Source: Byssochlamys sp. IMV 00236 (lineage: Eukaryota > Ascomycota > Eurotiomycetes > Eurotiales > Thermoascaceae). From it: a DNA stretch of 64,000 nt. The notes under the pieces are model-generated. The model was given only the letters and a program-made list of their open reading frames with translations, was not told the origin of the DNA and did not search any database. Made by a program: the position numbers and the translations under genes. The DNA lies in NCBI GenBank assembly GCA_001931875.2, contig MSJH02000828.1, forward strand, positions 1 through 64,000. Reading direction: 5' to 3'. How positions within the stretch are numbered: position 1 is the stretch's first letter; the number at the start of each line of letters is the position of its first letter. Below, one piece after another: positions 25,243-36,938 of the stretch.

Positions 25243-25620
25243 CTTGGGTCAATTAGCTAGGAGCAATTGACATTGAGCTGGTTCCAACTAATAATAATAC
25301 CGACCTTGAAGAAAGAGCAGACAGCAACGTTGTCGGGAGACTTCACGATGGAGAGAGTATCTAGCAAGAGTGGAACGAGCAGCTTGAACGGCCTTCCGGA
25401 AGTCCCTGCGCACGTGATCCTCTGCTGGCAGAGTTTTGCCGCCTTTCCCCGCCTACGGGCTCCTGTCGAATCAGAGGCGCCGCTGATACCAGACGGTCTT
25501 TTGAAATAATTTCTCGCGCCGGAGCTCTCCAAGACAAAGAAGAATCGGTTTCTTGTCGAAGAGCGTCTCCCTCCCAACCGTCCTGTCTCCCTCGTGTCCT
25601 GTCAAGGGATTTCGTGGACC
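25243..25620. promoter_or_regulatory. Shared divergent promoter of COX8 and MTR4
   Basis: 378 bp between start codons. A CACGTG core, the bHLH E-box, lies at 25411-25416. No TATA box is obvious. Factor binding is inference. Confidence 0.4.
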
Positions 25621-28600
25621 ATGGATGACCTCTTCGATGTCTTTGAGGACCAGCCTCAAGGACTGAAGCCTGCGGACGATGTTCAAAGATCGCGGCCGAA
25701 GAAAGACAAGACCAAGAAGCGCCAGGCTAATGGAGATGTGAAGGAGAATGGTGCGACGGAAGAGAAGAAGGACGAGGCAGCGCTGTCTGCTGCGCCAGCT
25801 GCGGATGCCGATACTGACATGACGGAGGCACCTAGCGCACAGAACGGGCAACCAGAACCCAAGCGACAGCGTCTCGATCAAGAGGCAGAACCTCTGGTCG
25901 CAGACACGTTCGAAACAGAACAGGAACGTGAAGTCGCAGCATCTGGTCTTGGAGAAACTGGTGATGCATCAAAACGGGTGGTGCTCTCGCACCAGGTCCG
26001 CCATCAGGTCGCCGTCCCGCCAAACTACCCATACGTGCCTATCTCGCAACACAAACCGCCGGAGAACCCCGCAAGAACATGGCCTTTCACTTTGGATCCG
26101 TTCCAGCAGGTAGCGGTCGCGTCGATCCAGAGAGAAGAGAGTGTCCTTGTTTCGGCCCATACTAGTGCAGGAAAGACGGTGGTGGCCGAATACGCCATTG
26201 CGCAAAGTTTGAAGAATAACCAGAGAGTCATCTATACGAGTCCGATTAAGGCCCTGAGCAATCAGAAATACCGAGAATTCGCGGCGGAATTTGGCGACGT
26301 GGGTCTGATGACTGGTGATGTTACGATCAACCCAACAGCTACTTGTCTCGTCATGACGACAGAGATTCTCCGGTCTATGTTGTATCGCGGCTCTGAGATT
26401 ATGCGAGAAGTTGCGTGGGTGGTCTTCGATGAGATCCATTATATGCGCGATGCTACCCGAGGTGTAGTCTGGGAGGAGACTATCATTTTGTTGCCCGATA
26501 AGGTCCGATACGTCTTCCTGTCCGCTACCATTCCGAACGCTATGCAGTTCGCGGAATGGATCACCAAGATGCACAATCAGCCTTGTCACGTTGTGTACAC
26601 CGATTTCCGACCAACACCCCTCCAGCACTATTTCTTCCCCGCCGGTGCTGATGGTATCCATCTGATTGTCGACGAAAAGGGGGTCTTCCGTGAGGAAAAC
26701 TTCCAGAAGGCCATGAGCTCGATCTCTAGCAAGAAAGGTGATGATCCTGCAGATGCCATGGCCAAACGGAAGGGTAAGGGTAAGGACAAGAAATTGAACA
26801 AGGGCGGCACCAAGGGACCATCGGACATCTACAAGATCGTGAAAATGATCATGCTAAAGAACTACAATCCCGTCATCGTTTTCAGTTTCAGCAAACGCGA
26901 GTGCGAAGCCGGCGCTTTGCAAATGAGTTCATTGGCTTTCAACGACGATTCGGAGAAGGAGATGGTTTCGAAGGTTTTCGACAGTGCGATTGAAATGCTG
27001 TCTGAGGAGGACAGGAATCTCCCGCAGATCCAGAACATTTTGCCTTTGCTCCGTCGTGGAATCGGCGTCCATCACTCGGGACTGCTCCCTATTCTCAAAG
27101 AGACCATTGAGATTCTTTTCCAGGAAGGTCTCATTAAGGTCCTTTTCGCCACAGAAACTTTCTCCATCGGTCTCAACATGCCGGCTAAGACAGTAGTTTT
27201 CACAAGCGTGAGAAAGTTCGACGGGTTTAGTCAACGTTGGGTGACACCATCTGAATTCGTGCAGATGTCTGGTCGTGCTGGTCGAAGAGGTCTTGATGAC
27301 CGTGGTATCGTTATCATGATGGTTGGAGAAGAGATGGACCCAGCAGTGGCCAAGGAAATCGTCCGGGGCGAACAGGACCGACTGAATTCAGCGTTCCACT
27401 TGGGCTATAACATGATTCTGAATCTCATGCGTGTGGAAGGCATCTCACCGGAGTTCATGCTCGAGAGATGTTTTTATCAGTTCCAGAACACCGCGAGCGT
27501 GGCAGGTCTCGAGAAAGAGCTTCACGAGCTGGAGGCACAGCGGGCCGAGATGAACATCCCAGATGAGGGAACGATTCGCGAGTATTACGACCTCCGGAAG
27601 CAACTTGCAGGTTTCACGGAGAATATGCAGGACGTTATTAGCCACCCCAACTATTGTCTTCCCTTCATTCAGCCCGGAAGACTCGTGCAAATCAAACACG
27701 GTGACTACGACTTCGGCTGGGGTGTGCTGGTCAACTACAAGGAACGGAGGGCTCCGAAGAATTCGACAGAGAAGATTGAAGATCACCAGAGATACGTGGT
27801 CGACGTCCTGCTCAAAGTCGCCAAGGGAACCACCTCGGGCACGAAGACCCATCAAGATCTTCCTAAGGGAGTCAGACCGCCTGAGGATGGAGAGGAATCT
27901 CGCATGGAAGTCGTCCCGGTGGTGTTGAACTGCATCAAAGCCATCTCCCATATCAGAATCTTCTTGCCCAAGGACTTGCAGTCTCCGGACTCGAGAAATG
28001 GAGTCGGGAAAAGCCTAGCTGAGGTGCAGAAGCGCTTCCCTGATGGGATCGCTCTGCTTGACCCCATCGAGAACATGGGGATCAAGGATGATTCGTTCAA
28101 GAAACTGTTGAGAAAGATTGAGGTTCTCGAGTCACGACTCCTTGCTAACCCACTCCACAACTCGCCTCGTCTGCCCGAACTCTACGACCAGTATGCGAAA
28201 AAGCTCGAGCTCGGAACCAAGATCAAGGCCACCAAGAAGAAAATTTCGGATGCGATGTCCGTCCTGCAGCTTGACGAGCTCAAGTGCCGTAAGCGTGTCC
28301 TGCGTCGATTCGGTTTCATCAACGAGGCGGAAGTCGTGCAGCTCAAGGCACGAGTTGCGTGTGAGATCAGCACCGGCGATGAGCTCATGCTCAGTGAGCT
28401 CCTGTTCAACGGTTTCTTCAACAAACTCACGCCGGAGCAGGTGGCTGCTGTTCTGAGCGTCTTCGTCTTCGAGGAGAAGACGAAGGAAACACCTGCTCTG
28501 ACCAAGGACGAGCTGGCCCGCCCGCTCAAGGAGATCCAGGCTCAAGCGAGAATCATCGCCAAGGTCTCCCAGGAATCGAAGCTGGCCGTCAACGAGGACG

Positions 28601-28932
28601 AGTATGTACAGAGCTTCCACTGGGAGCTGATGGAGGTGATTTACGAATGGGCCAACGGTAAATCCTTTGCGGACATCTGGTAAGTTNNNNNNNNNNNNNN
28701 NNNNNNCCCCCCTGATCCATCGGTTTGGACTGGATGCTAACGACCCTGCAGTAAGATGACGGACGTCTACGAAGGCAGTTTGATCCGTGTGTTCCGTCGG
28801 CTGGAAGAGTGTCTGAGACAGATGGCGCAGGCCGCCAAGGTCATGGGCAGTGAGGAATTGGAGAACAAGTTCGAGACGGCGCTCACCAAGGTGAGAAGGG
28901 ATATCGTTGCCGCCCAATCGCTATACCTGTAA
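25621..28932 (+). CDS. mtr4: Exosome RNA helicase Mtr4 (Ski2-like)
   Basis: Two exons, 25621-28679 and 28752-28932, give 1079 aa. The acidic/lysine-rich N-terminus (1-110) precedes a Ski2-type helicase core. Walker A AHTSAGKT lies at 179-186, the DEIH box at 270-273, motif III SAT at 301-303 and motif [12 protein letters not shown] near 548. The arch (KOW) and DSHCT-type C-terminal domains follow. Exon 2 supplies the conserved end [16 protein letters not shown] through SLYL. Mtr4 unwinds RNA for the nuclear exosome as part of TRAMP. Its paralogue Ski2 lacks this N-terminus. The start MDDLFDVFE is the first ATG of the frame. A 20-N gap lies inside the intron and does not touch coding sequence. 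Confidence 0.97.
28687..28706. other. Assembly gap (20 N)
   Basis: Twenty undetermined bases inside the MTR4 intron, six bases past the GTAAGTT donor region. The true gap length is unknown. Exon phases on both sides match, so the gene model does not depend on it. Confidence 1.
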
Positions 28933-29533
28933 GCCTGGGAGACATTCTTGGTATCTCTTTATTGTGCTGTGTACATTTTCTGTCTTTCTCGTTTGATCCT
29001 CGTGGGTGCTTGTAAGGCATAGCTTTGGCGTCATGGCAGGTCAGGACCTCTCAGCTCCCCGATCTGGGGGTGAGGCGGTTAACAGTAACAGGAAAAGCTC
29101 TGAATGAATGAAAGAATTTTAGCCACTGGTCCAACGGCCAGATCGGAAATCCAACGGTCTGAATCGTAAGCGAGCTTTAAGTTAGTTAAATTAGTTAATT
29201 AATTAATTAACATTAATATCCACGTAGTGCTTGGGCGTTGGCCAGGCGTTGGGCTGAGGGTGCACAGGCGGCGCGCGTTGCCTACCGCAACACCTAAAGG
29301 GGAGCTAAAGAGCCTTCGTTTTGGTGACGGCTGCTCCATCACCACATCTCATCCACCGCCTCTCTCCCCACTTTCTCTTCCGCATCCTTCTCGCCTCTCC
29401 CTTTTTTTCGCTTCTTCATCATCATATCGACATACACGGACGTCTATCTACTCGTCCTCGGCCGTACAGGGTTCTGCAGGTGTCGCAGCTAGTCCTGTCC
29501 CCCGTTTTCGCCTTCCACCCACCGTCCATCACG
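28933..29533. promoter_or_regulatory. MTR4 3' flank and Cut8/Sts1 promoter
   Basis: 600 bp between two plus-strand genes. It includes an AT-rich TTAA-repeat patch at about 29180-29215 and a CT-rich leader just before the start at 29534. No coding frame is convincing. Confidence 0.5.
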
Positions 29534-30540
29534 ATGAACAGTCTGGTGGCTACGCCTCCTGTTCCTCCGCACTTCTACGAACACACTCGTCTCTCTCCCA
29601 CTCGTTCCAGTATGTTCTTTCCACATTTTTTTCTGAGAATTGATCAAAGATAGGAAATGCTGACGATGTTCTCACAGTGTCTACACCTCAATCCTCAAGC
29701 AGTCGAAAGCGGAAAGCCGACGAAGAGAGTAACGATCATGATGTTCGAATGTCCGCCTCCCCGACCAACTCGCCTGCCTTTTCCCATCGTCCTCTGCTTG
29801 CCAATCGTCCGATGAAACGGTCCCGGCCCAACGTATCTGGCCGTCCTCTCACTGTTCCTCGTCTGCTCGAGACTCTTGATACCGATGCTCTACGCTCCGT
29901 CCTCCGCTCCATGTGCGAGCGTCATCCTGAGCTGAATGACGAGGTTGTACACACGGCTCCACGGCCCAGTGTCTCCTCTACGCTTCACGTTCTCAACAAC
30001 TACCAGTCTACCCTTCGATCCTCTTTCCCGTTGGGTGGCGATCCCACGTCCGACTACGCCTACAATCGGGTGCGTCAGCATCTCACCAACCTGTTGGATG
30101 CCCTGAGCGACTTTACACCCCATTTCCTTCCTCCAAACGAATCTCAAGCATCCACATCACTCAGTTATTTGGACGGCGCCACAGACATCATTCACTCGCT
30201 TCCGAGATGGAGCTCGCCACAGAACAACATCGAGAAGGATTCCGCGTATGAGGAAATGTGCAAAGCATGGATCTTGGTTATCAGGGAGGCGGCCAAGCGA
30301 GGCGGTGGAATCCAGTTACAATATGGTGGATGGGATCAGAAATTGGCCAAACACAACCAGATCTCGGGAGGCAAGTTGCAGAATGCAGTCAACGAGCTGA
30401 GCTCGATTCTGGGCTGGATGGGCGGACCTGGGTTTCAGGGTCATGGAAGCTCTTCCAACGCCGATCCTGGATCGATCCGGGAGCAACTTCTGTCTGGGAC
30501 ATATGGTCACGGAATGCCTCTCAAGGTCGGACCGTGGTGA
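29534..30540 (+). CDS. sts1: Nuclear proteasome tether Cut8/Sts1
   Basis: Two exons, 29534-29609 and 29678-30540, give 312 aa. The N-terminus is Pro/Ser-rich, followed by a basic nuclear-localisation-like [11 protein letters not shown] and KRSRP. The core begins near [25 protein letters not shown] and continues into a helical bundle ([17 protein letters not shown] and a [14 protein letters not shown] segment). This is the Cut8/Sts1 family, which tethers the 26S proteasome to the nuclear envelope and supports degradation of mitotic regulators. The intron lies early and splits codon 26. The length is normal for filamentous fungi. Confidence 0.9.
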
Positions 30541-30711
30541 TCGAGTCTAAACGAGCCGTCAACTCCTTGCCGGCCTATTGTGCGTCTCTCTTCCATGAGT
30601 ATTGTCGAAGCGCTTTGAAATAAACCAGCGGCCGACTTTGACTTACGAACGATCATGATACCTTCTGCATCAGCCTTTAGAGAATCGAGGGTCTAATTGG
30701 CGTTTTTTCTT

Positions 30712-30741
30712 TTTCTTTTTCTTTTTCTTTTCTCTTTCTTT
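30712..30741. repeat. Polypyrimidine TTTTTC repeat
   Basis: Four to five imperfect TTTTTC units in the 3' flank of the Cut8/Sts1 gene. Confidence 0.85.
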
Positions 30742-32599
30742 ACGGGGAAATTTTATTTTGGAGTCTGCCTTCTATTTGCGAAACGTTAACTCGATCATTT
30801 ATATCTTTCTAAGTTCCCCGGCAGCATCTGACTTTTCATTCCCGGTGTCAATCAACACGCATTCTCTGATTTCCATCCAGACCGAATCTTTCCTTGTGGT
30901 TATTTTCTTTGTCATTTGATTTGCGTTCTCTCGCTTTTGCCGTTCTGTGAACATTGTGAGGGTTAGCTTTTTGTATTAGAGACTGCGGTTTCTCTGGGAG
31001 GAATTCTCGACGGCCTGGCATCCCTGTGATTCATGTGCATCTCTGAAAAGAGAGAGCCGCCATATATGGTGGCCCGATGGCTAGATAGCCGGCAACTGTG
31101 CCGGATCTGGTATTTGACTGGGGAGGAATTCCTAGGAAAGGAATTTTGCTTTTCCCAGCGTCAGAGGTATTAGATTAGGATACCATCATCCCCTGAACCA
31201 TTAGAATGGACTACATGATAGCGTGGATCACTACGCAACGGTGACAATTAGAATCAACAAAGGGCGAAAATATATATACCAATTGAAACTACTCCTGCGT
31301 ATTCTTTTCCAAAATCCGGTTTCAAGCAGTTACATTTCGTCCTTCCCCTCTCCTTCTCGTCCATGTGATGCGACTAAAATGCGATCCTGCAGTCCGTGAC
31401 CACCCGGATAGCGATGCCTCCTCCTTGATTGGTTAGAATCACCGCTCAACTCAGCGCCATCACCAACATTCCACTGAGGACCTGGCAGGTGACATGGAAA
31501 CAACTCATTTCACAACCCGTATCAGAGAAGGAGAACAAGGGTATCCTCTGCAGTAGTAGTTATAACCGAGTCATAAAAGTAAATGAATCTGTGGATGGGG
31601 TCGGTAAGTTCAATAAATTCGTTCTGGTGCGGGAAGAATATATCGGTCTCAGATGGTAGTTACCAGGAGACTACCAAATATGCCCTGACCGGGCAGTATT
31701 AGTTGATATGTGGCGTTAGTCGGTGTAATCCTTATTCTAATATGTAGATATCAACAATAATAAGTTCAATAAGCTCTGCTGTGCTAAGGAGAGTGATCCC
31801 CTCAAGGTAAGGGTATCTCGATTGAATTGTTTGATCTGATCACATATATACATTACATGTAACTATTTTAAATGTACTGTACATAATACGCTTGTTGTAT
31901 TGCTGTAGGAAAAAGTGAGAGTATTGTCTAAATTAAGTCCACGGTTTCCACCAGATACTTATGCTACTTAGTTAAGTTATCTACCGGCATTGATCCAATC
32001 TTCCTGTAAGATTCGCCGCGCTATAACACATCTTCCATCTCGTTTCAGATCGTTGTCGTGCATCCACTTGTGATCTGTCAGATCCAGGCAGACCAAATAG
32101 GAGGATATTCCTCCTTTCCTGTCAATATGATATTTTAGAACGAAAGAGATGGAAGGTGCGCTGCGACCTTTTCCGCCTGTTCTTGGCGCAGCGAGATACT
32201 TAGGTGATTCAGACACCATCGGATTCGAGACGGCATGGCACTGAGCATACGATCCTCATCCTCGTATCTTATCCTTTTTGAGTGCATAGTCGAAAGGCCC
32301 CTCACGACGAGGTATAGGCCACTGGTATCATCGTCCGTGCTGAACTTCTTCATAGATCAATCCGACTGCGCAATCCATAGGTATCCCTGACGTTTGGATA
32401 TTCAACGACGATGGTGCTCCTTGAGTGAGCGGAAAACGGCTCATATACTTCTCCTTGCCGAGTCAGAGTTCGCATTATCTGATCTTGTATGAGCAAGAAG
32501 TTATGCCCGTTCGCGAGAAAGAGTGATGGTTTCATACATAGGTAAGCATTAACCATTGTCTGGCAGATTCCAAATTTCACGTCTGCTCATCATAATACC

Positions 32600-32890
32600 G
32601 TGCTGTTCGATGAGATGATCCAACAACCCTTGAGAGGTGGCGCAATTCTGTCTCCTTTGCCCGCTTACGCGCAGCTTCCTCCTCCTCCTCCTCCTCCTCC
32701 CTGCTGGCTGCTTCCTCGAGACGCTTGGCCTCAGCCAGCCAGCTAATATAACACATAGATTTATTGCTTTCCTATGTGAAACAAAATCACGTATCCCAGA
32801 TATAGACTTACTTACCAGACCCTGCTCTGTCTTCAAGGAGCTCTTTGTCTTCTTCTTGGTCTCATTTTTCTTCTTTGCGATTCTCACACC
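32600..32890 (-). pseudogene. Decayed coding fragment with Glu-rich repeat
   Basis: On the minus strand, a Lys-rich stretch (AKKKNETKKKTKSSLKTEQG) is followed by a GTAAGT donor. A TATATTAG acceptor then leads into AEAKRLEEAASREEEEEEEE. The frame breaks soon after on both sides. The Glu run is encoded by a GAG repeat (plus-strand CCT repeat, 32676-32701). The intact splice signals argue for a former gene. I cannot name the family. It may be the tail of the adjacent helicase relic or a separate remnant. Confidence 0.4.
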
Positions 32891-33125
32891 TCTTGGCTGG
32901 CGCCGATTAACTGGATCGGGGAGCCTCGATTGATAGGTGAGCGCCAGCGCTCACGTGGATGATGTTCTATATCTCAAATCAGTACCGTCCTTTTTATATA
33001 TTGTTGGTGATATATGTGATATCACGTACCTGGGGCTGTGCTATTGGTGGATTCAATCTGGTTCGGAAAATCGGTGATTGCAGTTGTAGTGTTTGTTTTA
33101 ATAGTAAGAGGAAGCCAAACACTCG

Positions 33126-34878
33126 TTAGATCAAAGATACCTGTATATGATTTGTCATGATTACCATCAAAATTTGCTCGTCTTTAGTTGCAGCACATCC
33201 TCTGTGTTCTCCTCGTCCGAAGAGAGCCAACAAAATCAGGTAGTAGGTCAAGTCTTGAGAGATGATCTTCTGGAGGATATACCGTGACGTAACTAAGATC
33301 TCCGCTGACTCCTTCTGGTACATCGCCGCTTGTTGGGATATCGAATAAGTGAACATTACGACATAAGCTCTGGAGGTTAGACCCAGCGCTGTTCACGTAG
33401 TATGAGCAAATTAGCACATGATGGGAGTTCCGTTTGCTAGAAGGCCTGGACCAGCATCTCTAGCTCGTAATGATCGAGCTCTGAGTGGAACACATGCGCG
33501 TCGATGCCACAAAGGTGCAAGGCTGCACCAATAAACAAATGCTGGGCGGGATTAACGCACCAGATAACTGACTTCTCATTATAGAGAAGGATCTGATCGC
33601 ATATTACCGGCAGCATTGCACGCAGCTTTGGTGATCCGCGAAGGAGGTATTCCAAGGCAGAATGGTCAGAAATGTCCTTCTCATGAAGGATGTCGGAGAA
33701 GACTTCCTTCTCGGCGTGTTTTATCAGTTCGCGTACCTTTTTCGCCCTGGCAGAACCGCATTTTAAGAATCCCTGTCTCATCCCATGTTGCAAAGTCTTC
33801 TGAAGACGCCAGGTCGAGTTCTATAATGTTCTTCTTTCCAAGTTATCTTTGGAGCTGACAGGCAGCATACCTATCGTCCCCGAAAAATTGTACTCCTAAC
33901 TCGGTCTCCATGATACGGCCAATATCACGCCGTTTGTTGGGGCTGATACGGTCCAAGTCCTCCTGCCCGAAGTACCATCACTTCCTGACGGCCGTGGGGA
34001 TATACGGCTCCGTTGTCTTGCCTCTGGGGTCAACGCCCAGGGCGAACGCGTCTGATTAGCTATCTCCAAGACATCATACTAGTCTTGGGTGAGAAGGGTT
34101 CTGGATCTTTGAAGGTGAACACCACTGAGGACGTGAACCCCGTTCAGGGTATCCCTCTGCTGGACCTCGTGTTTAAGCGGGTCCGTTGAAGATCTCAGTA
34201 TTCATAATCCATCGTAGGCTGCTCATCCCAACCCGCAGCTCGTAATAGGGGCGAGCATGCGGTCTGTGGTCCGTTTGCGTGGAGACTCTCTCGGGGGAGG
34301 ACCTGGGCGATGTCCGGGCAGCACTCCGTACAATCAGACGGAGGTGCGTGTAGATAACGTTTTCTCTCAACCCTCTTGTGGTGCCCCAGGGGGGGCAGGG
34401 CCATTCTGACCATCGGGATTCGTTGTTAATTCGGAGGAACGTAAACCTATATCCATCTGAAAAGCAGCCGAAAATGCCGTCTTTCCATATCCACAGAGGA
34501 CCTCTCTCGATGAGTTCTTGGTGAGCATCCCCAACGGCATTATGGCAGTCGCAATCTTTGGAACTGAAAAGTACTCGGGATAGTCCGTTAGCGACTCGAT
34601 GGTTAGGACCAGGGATATAAACGGACGGAACTAGGACGTAGTACAGTTCTGCCGCCACCTCCAGAGACGAGAAGATTAAAGGGGCCCTCTCCTCCCTGAT
34701 CTTCTCGCACCCCGTTCACTTCTTTATAGTCGAAGCAGTATACACTGATCGTACCTGAGCTCCTTCCTTTCAGCTTCACCGAGCGTCTGTTGTCAGACAT
34801 CATCACCTGGCCCTTTTCCAGAGCGGCGTTTGACGACCCAGTAGGCGTAAACTCCCTCATGGCTATCTGCTTGGACAA
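33126..34878 (-). pseudogene. SNF2-family helicase-like pseudogene, copy A
   Basis: Several minus-strand segments read as one protein only across frame changes. At about 33960-33880 one reads DRISPNKRRDIGRIMETELG. At 33830-33437 a longer piece runs from SPKLRAMLPVICDQILLYNE to AQHLFIGAALHLCGIDAHVF. At about 33417-33290, in another frame, is ICSYYVNSAGSNLQSLCRNV then HLFDIP. The last two resemble the C-terminal helicase lobe of fungal SNF2-like ATPases, including the motif V-like VNSAGSNLQ. Stops and frame shifts separate the pieces, and the 34173-34878 part is only weakly assignable. It is best read as a degenerate gene. Assignment to SNF2 is by motif memory, not search. Confidence 0.55.
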
Positions 34879-35221
34879 ACATTAGTAAAGGCTTGTCATG
34901 ATCTATGTGCCAAATGGCCGGTTTCTCAGGGTTCTGAAGCATATAGGCGTACTTGCCACTGAACCGCACAATAGCAAGTAGCTTATCTTTTATGTATGAT
35001 ACTTCCGTTCTGTAGATGATAGCGTCATGCTGTTATAGAGGATGGATAGCTCTTGGTTCTCCCGGAATTGGGTAGCATATAATCCCATACCGTATTCATT
35101 TTGGAAGAATGTGCTTGAAGGAAGTAAAAGAGAGGACTAGATAGAGCAACCCTTCTTGCCCACCCTTCTTTCTTTTAACAACTCTCACAGCTCTTGGCTG
35201 GCGGTTGTTACATACTTTCAT

Positions 35222-35690
35222 TAATCGACGCCGTTTGAGTCGTCGTACACGTCCAACTTCCTAGCTCGCTTCATTGTTGGGGTCCTGGCCAAGTGCGGAC
35301 GATATCTCTGCAAGTCGGTTGTAGAGAGTTTCAGGAACTGGTATGAGCTCGTCCTCAGGTATATTCCAGATTTGATAGTAGCATCCATTCTTTTTCAAGC
35401 TGAAAATCCTCTCAACGTCCGGGAGAGATAGAGAACTGGCAGGAAGAACGCTTCCTGGGTTTCTGAGAATATCACTTTCAATGCAACACGGGGCGAGAGC
35501 TTCGCTTGTTCGATATAACGATCAGAAGTTGGTATATCAAACAGATGGACATTCCTGTAGAGGGACCTGCAGGGCCAAATTTGCGGAGTTCATGTAAAAG
35601 GAACAAATCAAGTTTATATAGGAGTTGCGTTCACAATAGAAGGCATTTTGCGGGAACAATATATCCCTGAACGCAGTCAATAGAATGATG
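35222..35690 (-). pseudogene. SNF2-like pseudogene, copy B (C-terminal end)
   Basis: This minus-strand segment aligns by eye over about 110 bp (35530-35645) with copy A (33340-33450). It covers the region encoding the FYMNSANLALQ-like motif and NVHLFDIPTS, but contains small indels. Downstream it continues in one open frame that includes SLSLPDVERIFSLKKNGCYY then QIWNIPEDELIPVPETLYNR, and ends at a stop near 35262. It looks like the C-terminal part of a second, related gene. No intact N-terminal part is seen upstream. Confidence 0.5.
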
Positions 35691-36938
35691 ATGTCCCATT
35701 TCTCAGGAGGGGTAGGAGCTATAAACTATGTAAATGCAGTATTGAGTGGCAGCAAATACATGATATGGTATACCATTGGTGGTTCCGTAGTGCGCCCTAT
35801 ATAATATACTCTATCAACAGCAGAGCACGTTGTATGTATAGGGAAAGAGGGCAAGAGAGGATAGCCCAAGCTATTATACGTAGGAGAAGAATATGAAAGA
35901 GATATGTTATTTATTTAGCTCTCTGCTATATAAAGACAGAGAATAAGTTCTGATGGATGGAGAGCGTTGGAGATTGGGATCAGGAACGGTAGATGCGACA
36001 TTTTATACCACGATAGGATAGAGAAAGAGGGGGAAGGGTAAATGTGAATTTGTCTTCTCTCTTTTTGGTGGGGAATCCAGTTCGCATTATTCATAATCAT
36101 ACTTTAATGCTCTGTGAAAGGGAATGCGAGGATATGGCTTTGCGTATCAGTGAAAGGAGCTATAGTTACTGCTATTATATACAATATACCAAAAGCGGTC
36201 AATTGATTACAGGAGAGCTAAATGATAGATAACTCTGTGCAAATGATACCCTGATATTTCATGTACAGTTATCTGCTTGTTGGAACGACCGAAAGGAAAA
36301 GGGGATTGATGCCGGATACAGTACACGGAACGACGAAGACTGATCATACCATCAAGAGAAGCACTTACTAGTAGTTGTTCATTCATATATATTCACTTCA
36401 GTGCAAAAACAGGCAATTCGCAAAGCTACTGTAAAAGACATGTCTAATTGAATATCTTGCTTCTGCATGGATGATCAGTATAGAGGATGGATTATTACCG
36501 GGCGTTGGAATGCCGATGTTAGTCAGCATGGGAGCATCCGGAGTCCGCCAGGAGGCAAGTCGACAGCTCAGCGATGACTCCGCCATCAGCCTTGTGAGAA
36601 TAGGATCCCATTTGCACCTCAGATACCTTTATAGTGCTTTTATGCATCACAATCTGGGACTTCTATTCTGTCTCCGTAATCCAACTGGAGTTTCCATAAG
36701 CCTGTTCCCGCGTACATATACCTCCCTACGTTGATCTCCTCTCTCCTCAGCCCACCTTAAGCGCCGCCTCAACTCCGCGGGTGAATACGAACCGCGGGTC
36801 TCGAACGCTGCTCGTTTCGACGTTCCTCCTTTCCTGCAAGTGCTGAGCTATTTTTGGAACGACTCTCTACAACCCATTACACAATTCTCCGGTCTGTTCA
36901 GCGCTCTACAGACCGTCAACTTTCTTGCGAAGAGACGA

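Larger units (their letters stand above)
30541..36938. other. Gene-poor 6.4-kb region with decayed helicase relics
   Basis: No intact gene is present. Base composition shifts to AT-rich, and stop codons are dense in all frames from about 31000 to 36300. Within it, minus-strand fragments still read as SNF2-helicase-like protein (listed separately). A T/C-rich TTTTTC repeat lies at 30712-30741, just after the Cut8/Sts1 gene. Confidence 0.6.
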
